Below the pieces are notes generated by a model. It made no database searches. It had not been told where the DNA came from and worked only from the letters and a program-made list of their open reading frames with translations. From contig JANYHE010000049.1 of the NCBI GenBank assembly GCA_025359215.1, positions 1 to 64,000 on the forward strand: a stretch of DNA of 64,000 bases. Reading direction: 5' to 3'. This document shows, in pieces, positions 42,655-57,117 of the stretch. This stretch comes from Hyphomicrobiales bacterium (GTDB taxonomy: Bacteria > Pseudomonadota > Alphaproteobacteria > Rhizobiales > Aestuariivirgaceae). The position numbers and the translations under genes are program-made. Position 1 is the first letter of the stretch; every line of letters begins with the position of its first letter.

Positions 42655-43443
42655 ATGTCCAATGCCCTGCCCCTGGTCGGCCTGCCCGCTGACACTTATG
42701 AAAACTCCGGTTTTCTGTTTCATTCACTCGGCGATAAATATGTCCGCGCATTGGCCGAGGTTTCCCACGTTTTACCGGTGATGATCCCGTCAATGATTGA
42801 TGTGCTCAACCTCGATTCCTTGCTTGACCACTTCGACGGCATTCTCATGACGGGGGCTGTCTCCAATGTGCATCCGCCGCATTATGGCGAAAGTGCCTCA
42901 ACCGACCACGAACCCTATGACCATAACCGCGACGGCACCACGTTGAAGCTTATCCGCGCGGTCATCGATCGTGGCATTCCCTTATTTTGCATTTGCCGTG
43001 GCTTTCAAGAACTCAATGTGGTGATGGGCGGCAGCTTGGAAACAGAATTGCAACGGGGCGAAGGACGGCTCGATCATCGCGCTCAAAAATCTGACGATAC
43101 CGATGTGCGATATGCTGCCAGCCATGGTGTGAACATCACCAAAGGCGGATTTCTCAATCGCATTTTGGGCAAAACCGAAACGCAAGTGAACAGCATTCAT
43201 CGCCAAGGGGTTAAAACATTGGGTGACGGCCTGAACATTGAAGCTGTGGCCCCAGATGGAATTATTGAAGCCATTTCAGTGAAAGGGGCCACCTCATTTG
43301 CCTTTGGCACGCAGTGGCACCCTGAATATAAAGCAGCGCAAAATCCAGACTCTGCAAAATTGTTCAATGCCTTTGGCGATGCCGTGCGCGCCCATGCCCG
43401 TGAACGCTATGAAGTCTATGAAGGCGTAAGCCGCAGCGCTTAA
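42655..43443 (+). CDS. puuD: Gamma-glutamyl-gamma-aminobutyrate hydrolase PuuD (peptidase C26)
   Basis: This class I glutamine-amidotransferase-like hydrolase releases GABA from gamma-glutamyl-GABA in putrescine breakdown. The 262-residue protein has the nucleophile elbow FCICRGFQELNVVMGGSL (Cys near 109) and the catalytic His/Glu GTQWHPEYKAA near 221. The family start PLVGLPADTYENSG and DGILMTGAVSNVHPPHYG are present. It follows chrA by 11 bases, so it belongs to the ureohydrolase-chrA-puuD transcript. The stop codon TAA overlaps the galU stop on the other strand. Confidence 0.92.
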   Translation: MSNALPLVGLPADTYENSGFLFHSLGDKYVRALAEVSHVLPVMIPSMIDVLNLDSLLDHFDGILMTGAVSNVHPPHYGESASTDHEPYDHNRDGTTLKLIRAVIDRGIPLFCICRGFQELNVVMGGSLETELQRGEGRLDHRAQKSDDTDVRYAASHGVNITKGGFLNRILGKTETQVNSIHRQGVKTLGDGLNIEAVAPDGIIEAISVKGATSFAFGTQWHPEYKAAQNPDSAKLFNAFGDAVRAHARERYEVYEGVSRSA

Positions 43444-44429
43444 GACGCGACTTTTATATCCTGCTCAGGTTCTACGGCTTTCGGTTCAGCCTTTAAATCT
43501 TTCAAGATGGATGAAAGATCGTTGCTGGCGTTCCAACTTAAGAATCCATTATGGCTGGCCACCACCTCTTGCAGCACTTGCCTGAAGGCAGGGCCCAAAT
43601 CATCGCGCTCCAATGCAAAAGCCACATTGGCGGCAAGGAAACCGAGCTTATCACCGCAGTCATAAGTTTTGCCCTCAAAGCGCAAACCGTGAAACGGTTG
43701 CTGCTTCATCAGATTGATCATCGCATCGGTAATCTGAATTTCACCACCGGCACCGGGCTGTTGTTTTTCAATCTCAGCAAAAATTTCCGGCTGCAAAATA
43801 TAGCGGCCAGAGATGATTAAATTCGAAGGCGCATCAGCACGAGTGGGTTTTTCAACCATAGCATCAATCGTGAAATGATTGTCTTGCCAATCTTTGGGTG
43901 CCACCACGCCATAACGATGCACTTGATCCCATGGCGCTTCTTCAACTGCAATAACATTGCCGCCTCCACGCTCATCATAAACCGCAACCATTTGCGCAAG
44001 GCAGCTAGGCGTACTTTTAATGATCATGTCGGGCAGCAAAACTGCAAAAGGCTCATTGCCCACCAAATGCCGCGCGCACCAAATAGCGTGCCCCAATCCC
44101 AAAGGCTCTTGCTGGCGAGTAAAACTGGTTTCACCGGCTGCTGGCAAATCTTCTTCTAAAACCTCAAGTTGTATAGATTTTCCACGCTTGCGCAATGTGG
44201 ATTCAAGTTCATATTGCTTGTCAAAATGATCTTCGATCACACTTTTATTGCGACCGGTTACAAATATAAGATGTTCAATTCCGGCCTCGCGTGCCTCTTC
44301 CACCACGATTTGGATGAGGGGCTTATCAACCACCGTCAGCATCTCTTTGGGCATGGCTTTGGTGGCAGGTAAAAACCTTGTGCCAAGTCCTGCGACGGGA
44401 AATACAGCTTTTCTGATGGGTCTAATCAT
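43440..44429 (-). CDS. galU: UTP-glucose-1-phosphate uridylyltransferase
   Basis: This enzyme makes UDP-glucose from UTP and glucose-1-phosphate. The 329-residue protein has KAVFPVAGLGTRFLPATKAMPKEML near 8, the nucleotide-binding and catalytic loop, and HLIFVTGRNKSVIEDHFD. AEIEKQQPGAGGEIQITDA near 221 and the sugar-binding YDCGDKLGFLAANVAFAL follow. The length is typical. It diverges from galE; together they supply UDP-glucose and UDP-galactose for surface polysaccharides. Confidence 0.96.
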   Translation of the reverse strand: MIRPIRKAVFPVAGLGTRFLPATKAMPKEMLTVVDKPLIQIVVEEAREAGIEHLIFVTGRNKSVIEDHFDKQYELESTLRKRGKSIQLEVLEEDLPAAGETSFTRQQEPLGLGHAIWCARHLVGNEPFAVLLPDMIIKSTPSCLAQMVAVYDERGGGNVIAVEEAPWDQVHRYGVVAPKDWQDNHFTIDAMVEKPTRADAPSNLIISGRYILQPEIFAEIEKQQPGAGGEIQITDAMINLMKQQPFHGLRFEGKTYDCGDKLGFLAANVAFALERDDLGPAFRQVLQEVVASHNGFLSWNASNDLSSILKDLKAEPKAVEPEQDIKVAS

Positions 44430-44540
44430 GTAACGAAACCTTAACTATGGCAACGAGGAGTTGCATTCGCATATCTGATAGTAATTCACTTTAAACTAAA
44501 AGGTTCCATATTGATATTTCATTAAGATTTGGAGACGGCA

Positions 44541-45530
44541 ATGACGGTATTGGTTACGGGTGGCGCAGGCTATATTGGAAGTCACATGGTTTTGGCACTG
44601 ACAGATGCTGGCCAAGATGTTGTTGTGCTGGACAACCTGACTACAGGATTTGCTTGGGCCATTGCCCCGCAGGCCAAGCTGATCAAAGGCGATATCGGCG
44701 ATGAAGCTTTGGTTGAAAAAATAATCAAGGATCATAAAGTTGATGCCGTCATTCATTTTGCAGGCTCCATTGTGGTGCCCGATTCAGTGGTTGATCCACT
44801 GGGCTATTATTTGAACAACACTGTGAAATCGCGGGCTCTAATGGCTGCAGTGGTTAAAGCTGGTGTAAAGAATTTCATTTTCTCGTCCACAGCTGCCGTT
44901 TATGGCAACCCGCTCACGCAGCCGGTTTTTGAATCAGAAAAGCCTGCCCCCATTTCACCTTACGGCACATCCAAATTGATGACCGAGCTGATGTTGCAAG
45001 ATTCACATCTGGCTTATGGGCTTAATTATGTGGCTTTACGTTATTTCAATGTGGCAGGGGCTGATCCTAAAGGCCGCTCCGGTCAATCCACGCCGCGCGC
45101 CACGCATTTGATCAAAGTGGCCTGCCAGACCGTGCTGGGCCAGCGTGCTTCGATGGATGTTTATGGCACTGATTACCCAACCCCAGATGGCACCTGCCTT
45201 CGCGACTATATCCATGTGAGCGATTTAATTTCCGCGCATATGGATGCACTGGCCTATTTACGGCGCGGTGGCGAAAGCGGAATATTTAATTGTGGCTATA
45301 GCCAAGGCTATTCCGTGCTTGAGGTGATCAAGGCCGTCGAAAAAGCAGCCGGTCGCGCCGTAAACCACAAAATGGTTCCCCGTCGCGCTGGCGATCCTGC
45401 AGCCATTGTGGCTGGCGCAACAAGAGCCCGCGAAATTCTCGGCTGGACACCAAAACACGCTGACTTAGATTTCATCGTAGCCTCTGCACTTGCATGGGAA
45501 CAACATTTGCAAAGACGCAACGCGGCCTAA
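44541..45530 (+). CDS. galE: UDP-glucose 4-epimerase
   Basis: This NAD-dependent extended SDR enzyme interconverts UDP-glucose and UDP-galactose. ATG at 44541 is preceded by GGAG, giving MTVLVTGGAGYIGSHMVLAL and 329 residues; a TTG start at 44529 is less likely. The Rossmann motif, FSSTAAVYGNPLTQPV, the catalytic SPYGTSKLMTE (Tyr-x3-Lys) and VALRYFNVAGADPKGRSGQ are all present. GTDYPTPDGTCLRDYIHVSDL is the GalE signature. It is divergent from galU. Confidence 0.95.
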   Translation: MTVLVTGGAGYIGSHMVLALTDAGQDVVVLDNLTTGFAWAIAPQAKLIKGDIGDEALVEKIIKDHKVDAVIHFAGSIVVPDSVVDPLGYYLNNTVKSRALMAAVVKAGVKNFIFSSTAAVYGNPLTQPVFESEKPAPISPYGTSKLMTELMLQDSHLAYGLNYVALRYFNVAGADPKGRSGQSTPRATHLIKVACQTVLGQRASMDVYGTDYPTPDGTCLRDYIHVSDLISAHMDALAYLRRGGESGIFNCGYSQGYSVLEVIKAVEKAAGRAVNHKMVPRRAGDPAAIVAGATRAREILGWTPKHADLDFIVASALAWEQHLQRRNAA

Positions 45531-45612
45531 ACCACACCACAATTAGCAGTCTAATCTATCCCCTGATAAACAGATGCCATCACGATTCGTGCGGCAAGGA
45601 CAGGAGATTTGA

Positions 45613-46809
45613 ATGAGACAAAAATTGGCTACGGCTCTTCTGGCTTTTTCAATCTTTGCGCCAGCACAGGCTTTTGCTGAAGCGAAGTTTGAGGCCTTCA
45701 TTCAAACCTTATGGCCCAATGTGAAAGCCGCAGGCATTTCACGCGATCTGTTCGACAAGGCCTTTGCAGGCATCACCGAGCCTGATCCCGCTGTCTTAAA
45801 ACTGGCCAACACCCAGCCGGAGTTCACAACATCAACATCGGACTACATGGGCAAAGCCGTCACCCAAATTCGCATCGACACTGGCAAATCGATGGTCGCT
45901 GCCAACGGACCCCTGCTTGAAGCTATCGAGAAAAAATATGGTGTCGATCGTTATGCGCTGCTCGGCATTTGGGGCATGGAATCCAATTTCGGAAAGGACG
46001 AAGGGTCCATGAGCGTCATGCGTTCGCTGGCCACGCTGATTTATTCCGGCACCAAAAAGGACTATGCCCGCACCCAATTAATTTCCGCATTCAATATTCT
46101 GAAGCGCGGCGCACGCTCGCCGGAAAACTTCACAGGCTCTTGGGCCGCAGCCATGGGCCACACGCAATTTATTCCCTCTTCCTACATTTCATATGCCGTC
46201 GATTGGACAGGCGATGGCAAGAAAGACATTTGGGGTTCAAAGGAAGATGCATTGGCATCAACCGCAAATTATCTTGCAAAAGCGGGCTGGAAATCAGACC
46301 GCCCTTGGGGTTGGGAAGTCAAGCTGCCGCAAAATTTTGATCGTGGCTTGATTGGCCGCAGCCATTGGCGGCCCGTTTCAGAATGGATGAAACTGGGCAT
46401 CATGCCCGCCACAGCCAAAACCTTTAATGCGCCAAACGCTTCAGCCTTCGTGGTTATCCCGCAAGGCATTAATGGCCCCGTGTTTTTAGTCACACAAAAT
46501 TTCATGGCCATCATGGATTATAATCAATCGCATTCTTATGCTTTGGCCGTGGGCCATTTGGGTGACCGCATTCGCGGCATGGCGCCCATTCAAGCCACAT
46601 GGCCCGATGCATCGGTTGATTTATCGGTGCCGCAACGCAAAGAGCTGCAACGCCTTCTTAATGCCCGTGGCTTTGGCACAGGCGGTGCCGATGGCCGCAT
46701 TGGCGCTGCCACGTATGAAGCAGTTCTGTCATTCCAGAAAAAAGCAGGCCTGCCACTGGATGGCATTCCATCTGTGAAGGTGCTTGAGCAAATCCGCAAA
46801 CGTGGCTAA
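45613..46809 (+). CDS. Lytic murein transglycosylase (MltB type) with PG-binding domain
   Basis: This is a periplasmic enzyme that cuts the glycan strand of peptidoglycan. It has a signal peptide (MRQKLATALLAFSIFAPAQAFA) and an SLT_2 domain (about 25-315). VDRYALLGIWGMESNFGKDEG carries the catalytic Glu near 122. GSWAAAMGHTQFIPSSYISYAVDWTGDGKKDIWGS is conserved. A C-terminal PG_binding_1 domain (about 336-398) contains LQRLLNARGFGTGGADGRIGAATYEAVLSFQ. The 398-residue length fits. It lies 9 bases from the DUF459 gene that follows in the same operon. Confidence 0.94.
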   Translation: MRQKLATALLAFSIFAPAQAFAEAKFEAFIQTLWPNVKAAGISRDLFDKAFAGITEPDPAVLKLANTQPEFTTSTSDYMGKAVTQIRIDTGKSMVAANGPLLEAIEKKYGVDRYALLGIWGMESNFGKDEGSMSVMRSLATLIYSGTKKDYARTQLISAFNILKRGARSPENFTGSWAAAMGHTQFIPSSYISYAVDWTGDGKKDIWGSKEDALASTANYLAKAGWKSDRPWGWEVKLPQNFDRGLIGRSHWRPVSEWMKLGIMPATAKTFNAPNASAFVVIPQGINGPVFLVTQNFMAIMDYNQSHSYALAVGHLGDRIRGMAPIQATWPDASVDLSVPQRKELQRLLNARGFGTGGADGRIGAATYEAVLSFQKKAGLPLDGIPSVKVLEQIRKRG

Positions 46810-46818
46810 CTTTCATTC

Positions 46819-47853
46819 ATGATGAAGCGTGTCTACATTGGATTTGTCTTTGCACTCTGCTTGCCGCTTTATGTGCAGGCCCAAGACACAACGCCCTTGA
46901 TCGGCTCTCAAGCCGCAGAGCCTCAAACTGAACTGGTGGCGCAGGCACTCAGTGATGGTATTTACCGCATTTTGGTGATTGGCGATTCCATGGCGGGGGG
47001 CCTTGGCGCTGGCATCACGCGCATGGCCGTCGACGACGAAGGGTTTGAAGTGGTGAGCCGCTTCAATGAATCGTCCGGCCTGACCAGACCTGATATTTAT
47101 GATTGGGCCAGCGCTCTTCCCAAAGTGATGGAAGGCAAAAATTTCAATGCCGTTGTGGTGTTGATTGGCATGAACGATAGGCAAGACATTAGAACCGACA
47201 CAGCAACCTTAGCCTTCAACACCCCAGAATGGATCAAAGCCTATCAGGCCAATATCGATGCCATTGCAGATGCGCTTAAAGCACAAAATGTCAAAGTGTT
47301 CTGGCTGGGCGAACCACCCATGGGCGACCCCACCTATGATGCTGATATGAAAACCGTGGCCGCCATTCAAAAGGAACGCGTGACAGCCAAAGGATTGAAC
47401 TTCATTGATACGCGTCCTCTCTTGTCTGCCTCTGATGGCAGCTACATGGATTTTGGCCCTGATGACACCGGCGAAATGCGAAAATTGCGCCAGCGCGATG
47501 GTGTTACGTTTTTCAAACAAGGCAACAACAAATTCGGCCAGCTGATTTTGGCCGCAATCAAAGCCGATGCCAACGGAACGGCACCTGTAGCGCCCGCCCC
47601 CGTTGCCGCCGCGCAACCCACAGAAGTTGTGCCCAGCAGCCCGCTCTTCGGCCAAAGCGATGTCAGCGGCGCTGTCGTGATAGCCGACGCTAAAGAGGGT
47701 CTTGCACCCGCAAAGATTCCCGATACAACACTCAGCAAAAACGGTTTTGTTTCAGGAAGTGCGGCCGAAAAACTTTTCACCCAAGGCGAAGCCGCCGTGG
47801 CACCGCTTGGCCGCTTTGATGATTTCAGCTATGTGCCTCCCACCGCGAATTAA
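46819..47853 (+). CDS. Exported SGNH-hydrolase of the DUF459 family
   Basis: This 344-residue protein has a signal peptide ([21 protein letters not shown]). The SGNH-type core runs from about 50 to 255: [16 protein letters not shown] (Ser nucleophile), [13 protein letters not shown] (Gly/Asn) and [34 protein letters not shown] stands where the catalytic Asp-x-x-His normally lies. The C-terminal 90 residues are Ala/Pro-rich and probably unstructured. DUF459 proteins occur in rhizobia and may deacetylate or esterify envelope polysaccharide. It follows the lytic transglycosylase by 9 bases and its stop overlaps that of gltD. Confidence 0.85.
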   Translation: MMKRVYIGFVFALCLPLYVQAQDTTPLIGSQAAEPQTELVAQALSDGIYRILVIGDSMAGGLGAGITRMAVDDEGFEVVSRFNESSGLTRPDIYDWASALPKVMEGKNFNAVVVLIGMNDRQDIRTDTATLAFNTPEWIKAYQANIDAIADALKAQNVKVFWLGEPPMGDPTYDADMKTVAAIQKERVTAKGLNFIDTRPLLSASDGSYMDFGPDDTGEMRKLRQRDGVTFFKQGNNKFGQLILAAIKADANGTAPVAPAPVAAAQPTEVVPSSPLFGQSDVSGAVVIADAKEGLAPAKIPDTTLSKNGFVSGSAAEKLFTQGEAAVAPLGRFDDFSYVPPTAN

Positions 47854-49268
47854 CGCGGCAGACTTGTTTCACCCATCAAGAATTCATCCACTGCGCGCGC
47901 CGCTTGACGACCTTCACGAATGGCCCACACCACCAGTGATTGACCACGACGCATATCACCAGCGCTGAACACTTTATCGATGGTGGTTTTATAGTCTTTC
48001 ATGTTGGCTTCCACATTGCCGCGCGGATCAAGCTTTACACCCAAGTTTTTCACCATGCCGTCTTGAACCGGATGCACGAAGCCCATGGCCAGCAAAACGA
48101 GATCGGCTTTCAGATCAAATTCTGTTCCCGCCACTGGCTTGAAGTCTGGCCCTGAGCGCGCACATTTCAAAGTTTTCACAGTGCCATCTTCGCCTTCAAG
48201 CGAAAGCGTGGCCACGGCGAAATCACGAATAGCCCCTTCAGCTTGTGAAGATGATGTGCGCATTTTCATGGGCCAATTTGGCCAAGTGAGTTCCTTGTTT
48301 TCCTTCTCTGGCGGAGCCGGCATGATTTCAATTTGCGTTACACTCAAAGCACCTTGGCGAATGGATGTGCCAATGCAATCAGACCCCGTATCACCGCCGC
48401 CCACAACGACCACATGTTTGCCTGTGGCCAGAATGGGGCGATTATCGAGCGGGGATTCTTTGGAGTTACGGCGGTTTTGTTGTGGCAAGAATTCCATGGC
48501 AAAATGCACGCCAGACAATTCGCGGCCCGGAATAGGAAGATCACGCGGCTTTTCTGATCCACCGGTCAGAAGCACAGCGTCGAATGAATCCACAAGTTGC
48601 TTGGCATCCTGCGTCACACCAATATGGGCACCATAATGAAAGGTCACACCTTCGGCTTCCATTTGTGAAACGCGGCGATCAATCAGATGCTTTTCCATTT
48701 TAAAATCGGGAATGCCGTAACGCATCAAGCCGCCAGCGCTTGCGTTCTTCTCGAACAAATGCACATCATGGCCAGCCCGCGCCAGCTGTTGCGCAGCGGC
48801 GAGGCCCGATGGGCCAGAACCCACAACAGCTATTTTCTTGCCTGTCTTGTCGGAATTGATGATGGGCTTTACCCAGCCATTTTCCCACGCTTTGTCAACA
48901 ATGGCGCATTCGATGGATTTGATGGTGACGGGATTATCTTCGAGGTTCAACGTGCACGATGCTTCGCAAGGTGCAGGGCAAATGCGGCCTGTGAATTCTG
49001 GAAAATTGTTGGTGCTGTGAAGATTTCGCGATGCTTCTTCCCAGCGATTATTATAAACTAAATCATTCCAATCTGGAATTTGGTTATTCACCGGGCAACC
49101 ATTGTGACAATAAGGAATGCCACAATCCATGCAGCGCGAAGCCTGTTTTTTCGTGGCCTCATCGCCCAGCGGAATCATAAATTCCTTGTAATTGCGCACA
49201 CGGTCTGCCGCCGGATTATATTTCCGGTCCTGACGATCAACTTCCAGAAAGCCTGTGATTTTTCCCAT
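47850..49268 (-). CDS. gltD: Glutamate synthase (NADPH) small subunit
   Basis: This flavin and Fe-S subunit passes electrons from NADPH to GltB. The 472-residue protein has N-terminal cysteine clusters ([23 protein letters not shown] near 42 and [18 protein letters not shown] near 91). The FAD-binding [27 protein letters not shown] is near 148. [21 protein letters not shown] near 289 binds NADPH. It starts 2 bases after the gltB stop. The gltD stop overlaps that of the DUF459 gene by four bases. Confidence 0.96.
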   Translation of the reverse strand: MGKITGFLEVDRQDRKYNPAADRVRNYKEFMIPLGDEATKKQASRCMDCGIPYCHNGCPVNNQIPDWNDLVYNNRWEEASRNLHSTNNFPEFTGRICPAPCEASCTLNLEDNPVTIKSIECAIVDKAWENGWVKPIINSDKTGKKIAVVGSGPSGLAAAQQLARAGHDVHLFEKNASAGGLMRYGIPDFKMEKHLIDRRVSQMEAEGVTFHYGAHIGVTQDAKQLVDSFDAVLLTGGSEKPRDLPIPGRELSGVHFAMEFLPQQNRRNSKESPLDNRPILATGKHVVVVGGGDTGSDCIGTSIRQGALSVTQIEIMPAPPEKENKELTWPNWPMKMRTSSSQAEGAIRDFAVATLSLEGEDGTVKTLKCARSGPDFKPVAGTEFDLKADLVLLAMGFVHPVQDGMVKNLGVKLDPRGNVEANMKDYKTTIDKVFSAGDMRRGQSLVVWAIREGRQAARAVDEFLMGETSLPR

Positions 49269-49270
49269 GA

Positions 49271-53944
<4,674 letters not shown>

Positions 53945-53960
53945 GGCAATGATCTCCTAT

Positions 53961-53981
53961 TAGGTCAACTATACTGACCTA
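53961..53981. promoter_or_regulatory. Palindrome directly upstream of gltB
   Basis: TAGGTCA-N7-TGACCTA is a perfect 7-bp-arm inverted repeat centred about 27 bases before the gltB start. Its position near the ribosome site suggests an operator, for example of an AsnC/Lrp- or GntR-type regulator. No regulator gene is adjacent. Confidence 0.5.
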
Positions 53982-54064
53982 TAGATATGCCATTTTGAGG
54001 GTTCCGGCGCAAGTTAAGAATCATTTTTAAGGAAAAAACGAAATAATATTGCGCAAATCGGGAC

Positions 54065-54088
54065 GGCCAGCAACATAAGCTGCTGGCC
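54065..54088 (-). terminator. Hairpin after the CHRD gene
   Basis: GGCCAGCA-N8-TGCTGGCC is an 8-bp perfect stem 9 bases after the CHRD stop. No T-run follows on the minus strand, so it may be a Rho-dependent end or an RNA-stabilising hairpin. Confidence 0.45.
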
Positions 54089-54096
54089 TCTGTGGA

Positions 54097-54513
54097 CTAC
54101 TTCATCACTTGCCCACGAATTTCGCCCTTAGGATATTTCTCGGTATGAATATTAAGATACACCATTCCGCCTTGTAAATCCGCAAGCTTAGCATCGGTGA
54201 TAGGCGCAGAGCCGGAATCGATCATCTTAGAGATATCAATTTCAGGATCGGCATTGGCACCCACAGCAGCGGGGCCGTGGAAATGAGCCGCCGTTGCTGG
54301 ACCGGTAAGATCCGCGCTCTTAATGGTCCAGCTGATCGTTTTTGCGGCTGTGTCCACCGTAATATCAGCCGTTGCTGTGCCTTTTGAGTCCGTTGGAGGC
54401 GATTCACTAGCGGCATCTAATGTGGCCTTAAACTTCAGCATGTCGGCAAAGGCAGGTGCAGCTGTGAGCAAACTCGCAGTCAAAGCTACGGAAAGTAGAA
54501 GTGATTTTTTCAT
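54097..54513 (-). CDS. Exported CHRD-domain protein
   Basis: This is a 138-residue secreted protein. The signal peptide is MKKSLLLSVALTASLLTAAPAFA. The CHRD domain (PF07452) covers the rest: LKFKATLDAASESPPTDSKG, TAAHFHGPAAVGAN with the His-Phe-His-Gly motif, and GGMVYLNIHTEKYPKGEIRGQ. CHRD proteins occur in chordin and in bacterial exported proteins of unknown function; a His-rich metal site is possible. It stands alone, divergent from the SDR gene. Confidence 0.92.
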   Translation of the reverse strand: MKKSLLLSVALTASLLTAAPAFADMLKFKATLDAASESPPTDSKGTATADITVDTAAKTISWTIKSADLTGPATAAHFHGPAAVGANADPEIDISKMIDSGSAPITDAKLADLQGGMVYLNIHTEKYPKGEIRGQVMK

Positions 54514-54677
54514 CAGGAATTTCCTTTAATTTAAGCCGTCCGCTGCTTAAACGAGCTATTCAGCTTAAAGTTCATTCCGTTGTAGAATTTTGCCTATTAA
54601 TGACAAACGCAATGCGCAACGCCTTATTCATGTAAAAATAGCACCTATATGTGGGCTTCATACAATTGGAGCAACAC

Positions 54678-55430
54678 ATGAAAATCAACATTATCACCGG
54701 CGGCAGCCGCGGGCTTGGCCGCAGCATGGCACTAAATTTGGCAGACAAAGGCCAAGATTCAATTATAACTTATCATTCCAACAAATCCGCAGCCGATGAC
54801 GTTGTTAGATCTATCGAAACCAAAGGCCGTAAGGCTGTGGCGCTAAAGTTGGACGTTTCTAAAGTTGACACATTTGATGTGTTTGTGGCCGAAGCTAAAA
54901 AAGCGCTGACCACAACGTGGAAGAGGGAATCGTTTGATCATCTGATCAATAACGCCGGCACCGGCATTGGTGTCACTATTGATGCGACTACTGAAGTACA
55001 GTTTGATGAGATGATGAACATTCATCTCAAAGCGCCTTTTTTCCTCACGCAAAAACTTCTGCCCATGATGGCCGATGGCGGGCGCATTCTCAATATCTCA
55101 TCAGGCTTGGCGCGGTTCTCATTCCCGTCTCGTGCGGCCTATGCAATCATGAAAGGTGGGGTTGAAGTATTCACACGCTATCTCGCAAAAGAACTGGGAG
55201 CGCGCGGTATTACGGCTAATACTTTGGCACCTGGCGCAATCGCCACTGATTTTGGTGGCGGCAACACGCGCGACAATCCTCAAACCCGCACAATGCTCAG
55301 TGGCCAAACAGCTTTGGGCCGTGTGGGCGAAGCAGACGACATTGGAGCATTGGCAGCAGCCATGATGAGCGATGATTTCCGCTGGGTGAATGGCCAACGC
55401 ATCGAGGCAACCGGCGGCTTTATGCTTTAA
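54678..55430 (+). CDS. SDR-family oxidoreductase
   Basis: This classical short-chain dehydrogenase has 250 residues. ATG at 54678 follows a GGAG site and gives MKINIITGGSRGLGRSMAL; the in-frame ATG at 54651 is not needed. NNAGTGIG, LNISSGLARF (active Ser) and AAYAIMKGGVEVFTRYLAKELGARGI (Tyr-x3-Lys) are visible. The C-terminus ends GQRIEATGGFML. The substrate is unknown; related proteins include 3-oxoacyl reductases and sugar dehydrogenases. Its direction matches threonine aldolase 81 bases on. Confidence 0.87.
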   Translation: MKINIITGGSRGLGRSMALNLADKGQDSIITYHSNKSAADDVVRSIETKGRKAVALKLDVSKVDTFDVFVAEAKKALTTTWKRESFDHLINNAGTGIGVTIDATTEVQFDEMMNIHLKAPFFLTQKLLPMMADGGRILNISSGLARFSFPSRAAYAIMKGGVEVFTRYLAKELGARGITANTLAPGAIATDFGGGNTRDNPQTRTMLSGQTALGRVGEADDIGALAAAMMSDDFRWVNGQRIEATGGFML

Positions 55431-55511
55431 TTCTTCTCCATCCTGCTGTGGCGGCCACTTGTTTCAGCACACAGCGCAGACTAGTTTGCCGCCACAACAG
55501 GAGAGACTGAA

Positions 55512-56546
55512 TTGAATTTTGCATCTGATAATGTATATGGCGTTCATCCAAAAATTATGGACGCCATTGTTGCTGCCAATTCTGGAACTGATGTTTCTTA
55601 CCTGCATGATGAGGGCGCAAAAGAATTTGAGCGCCACCTTTCGACGATCTTCGAAAAAGATGTGAAAGTGTTCATGGTGATGAACGGCACGGGCGCCAAT
55701 AGTTTGGCGCTTTCAGCTTTGGTGCCATCCTATGGCGGCATTATTTGTCATGCCTCAGCTCACATCAACACCGATGAATGCAATGCGCCGGAATTATTCA
55801 CAGGTGGTGCAAAACTCATAACTCTTGAAGGCGAAGGCGCAAAACTCACACCCACCGCAATTTCATCAAGGCTCAAAACTTTTGTCCATGGCGAACACGG
55901 CGCAAAACCTCTGGCTATTTCCATCACCAATGCGACCGAACTTGGAACGGTGTATTCGGTTGCGGAAATTTCGGCGCTTTCCACAATTGCAAAGTCTCAC
56001 GGCATGAAATTGCACATGGATGGCGCGCGCTTTGCCAATGCACTGGTATCGCTAGGCTGCACGCCAGCGGAGATGACTTGGAAAGCCGGTGTTGATGTGT
56101 TGTCATTTGGCGGCACAAAAAATGGGGCCATGGTTTTAGAAGCCGTAGTGTTTTTTGATACGACGCTGGCGGAAGATTTTCTCTATCGGCGCAAGCGGGC
56201 CGGACAGCTTCTCTCCAAAGGACGCTATCTTTCAGCGCAGGCCAATGCCTATTTGAAAGATGGGCTGTGGTTGGAAAATGCTAAGCGTGCCAATGGTTTG
56301 GCGCAGATTTTGGCTGATGGCATTCGTAGTTCAAATGCCGTGCGCCTGAGCAACCCTGTGCAAGCCAATGAAGTGTTCTCAATCATGCCACGCAAGCTTT
56401 TTGAAAGTTTGACGCAAGCAGGTGCACATTTCTATGAGTGGCCTGTCGACGGTGTGGGCGATGATGAAGTTCACACGCGCTGCGTATTAAGCTGGGCCAC
56501 GCCAGAAAAAGATATCCAGCAGTTTTTGCAACTTATCAAAAATTAA
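55512..56546 (+). CDS. ltaE: Low-specificity L-threonine aldolase
   Basis: This PLP enzyme cleaves threonine to glycine and acetaldehyde. The 344-residue protein starts NFASDNVYGVHPKIMDAI at a TTG codon supported by AGGAGAG six bases upstream. EFERHLSTIFEKDVKVFMVMNGTGAN and MKLHMDGARFANALVSLG hold the PLP site, and VDVLSFGGTKNGAMVLEAVVF carries the Schiff-base Lys near 203. The last bases overlap the convergent UDG gene by 11. Confidence 0.93.
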   Translation: MNFASDNVYGVHPKIMDAIVAANSGTDVSYLHDEGAKEFERHLSTIFEKDVKVFMVMNGTGANSLALSALVPSYGGIICHASAHINTDECNAPELFTGGAKLITLEGEGAKLTPTAISSRLKTFVHGEHGAKPLAISITNATELGTVYSVAEISALSTIAKSHGMKLHMDGARFANALVSLGCTPAEMTWKAGVDVLSFGGTKNGAMVLEAVVFFDTTLAEDFLYRRKRAGQLLSKGRYLSAQANAYLKDGLWLENAKRANGLAQILADGIRSSNAVRLSNPVQANEVFSIMPRKLFESLTQAGAHFYEWPVDGVGDDEVHTRCVLSWATPEKDIQQFLQLIKN

Positions 56547-57117
56547 ATTTGGCTATTTGGTTTTTTAAAATGGGAATGACTTCAATTTCAAACCAAGGAT
56601 TTTTCTTCAGCCAGATATTATTGCGTGGGGATGGATGCGGTAACACTAAGTTGGTGGGCCAATAGGCTTTCCAGTTTTGCACTGTTCCCGTGAGCGTTGG
56701 TTTTTGGTTCTTGTTCAAATGCCAGTCTTGCGCATATCGGCCGATCACCAGAGTGAGTTCTATGTTGGGCATCAAGGCCAGCATCGTGGTTCGCCATTTA
56801 AGTGCACATTCGGGGCGCGGCGGCAGATCTCCAGATTTTCCGGTGCCGGGGTAACAAAATCCCATGGGAAGGATTGCAACTTTTGACACGTCGTAAAAAA
56901 TCTCCCGCGATACGCCCATCCATTTGCGCAAGCGATCACCACTGGGATCATTAAAGGGAATTCCGGTTTCATGCACGCGGATGCCGGGTGCTTGTCCCAC
57001 CACCAAAAGTCTGGCGCCTGGATCAATCTGAAAGACCGGGCGGGGGCCCAAGGGTAAATGCGTTGCGCAGATGTCGCAGGCTTTGGCAGCCCTGACGACA
57101 TCTGCAAAACGGCTCAC
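56536..57117 (-). CDS. Uracil-DNA glycosylase family protein
   Basis: This is a 193-residue member of the UDG superfamily (family 4/5-like, DUF-type). CDICATHLPLGPRPVFQ is followed by LLVVGQAPGIRVHETGIPFNDPSGDRLRKWMGV (catalytic motif A region). VAILPMGFCYPGTGKSGDLPP and LVLPHPSPRNNIWLKKNPW (motif B) are present. The Cys pair near the start lacks the full 4Fe-4S set. The GTG at 57117 follows directly on the ADH stop (TAG-GTG), so it is translationally coupled to the ADH operon. Its role may be uracil repair. Confidence 0.85.
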   Translation of the reverse strand: MSRFADVVRAAKACDICATHLPLGPRPVFQIDPGARLLVVGQAPGIRVHETGIPFNDPSGDRLRKWMGVSREIFYDVSKVAILPMGFCYPGTGKSGDLPPRPECALKWRTTMLALMPNIELTLVIGRYAQDWHLNKNQKPTLTGTVQNWKAYWPTNLVLPHPSPRNNIWLKKNPWFEIEVIPILKNQIAKFNF

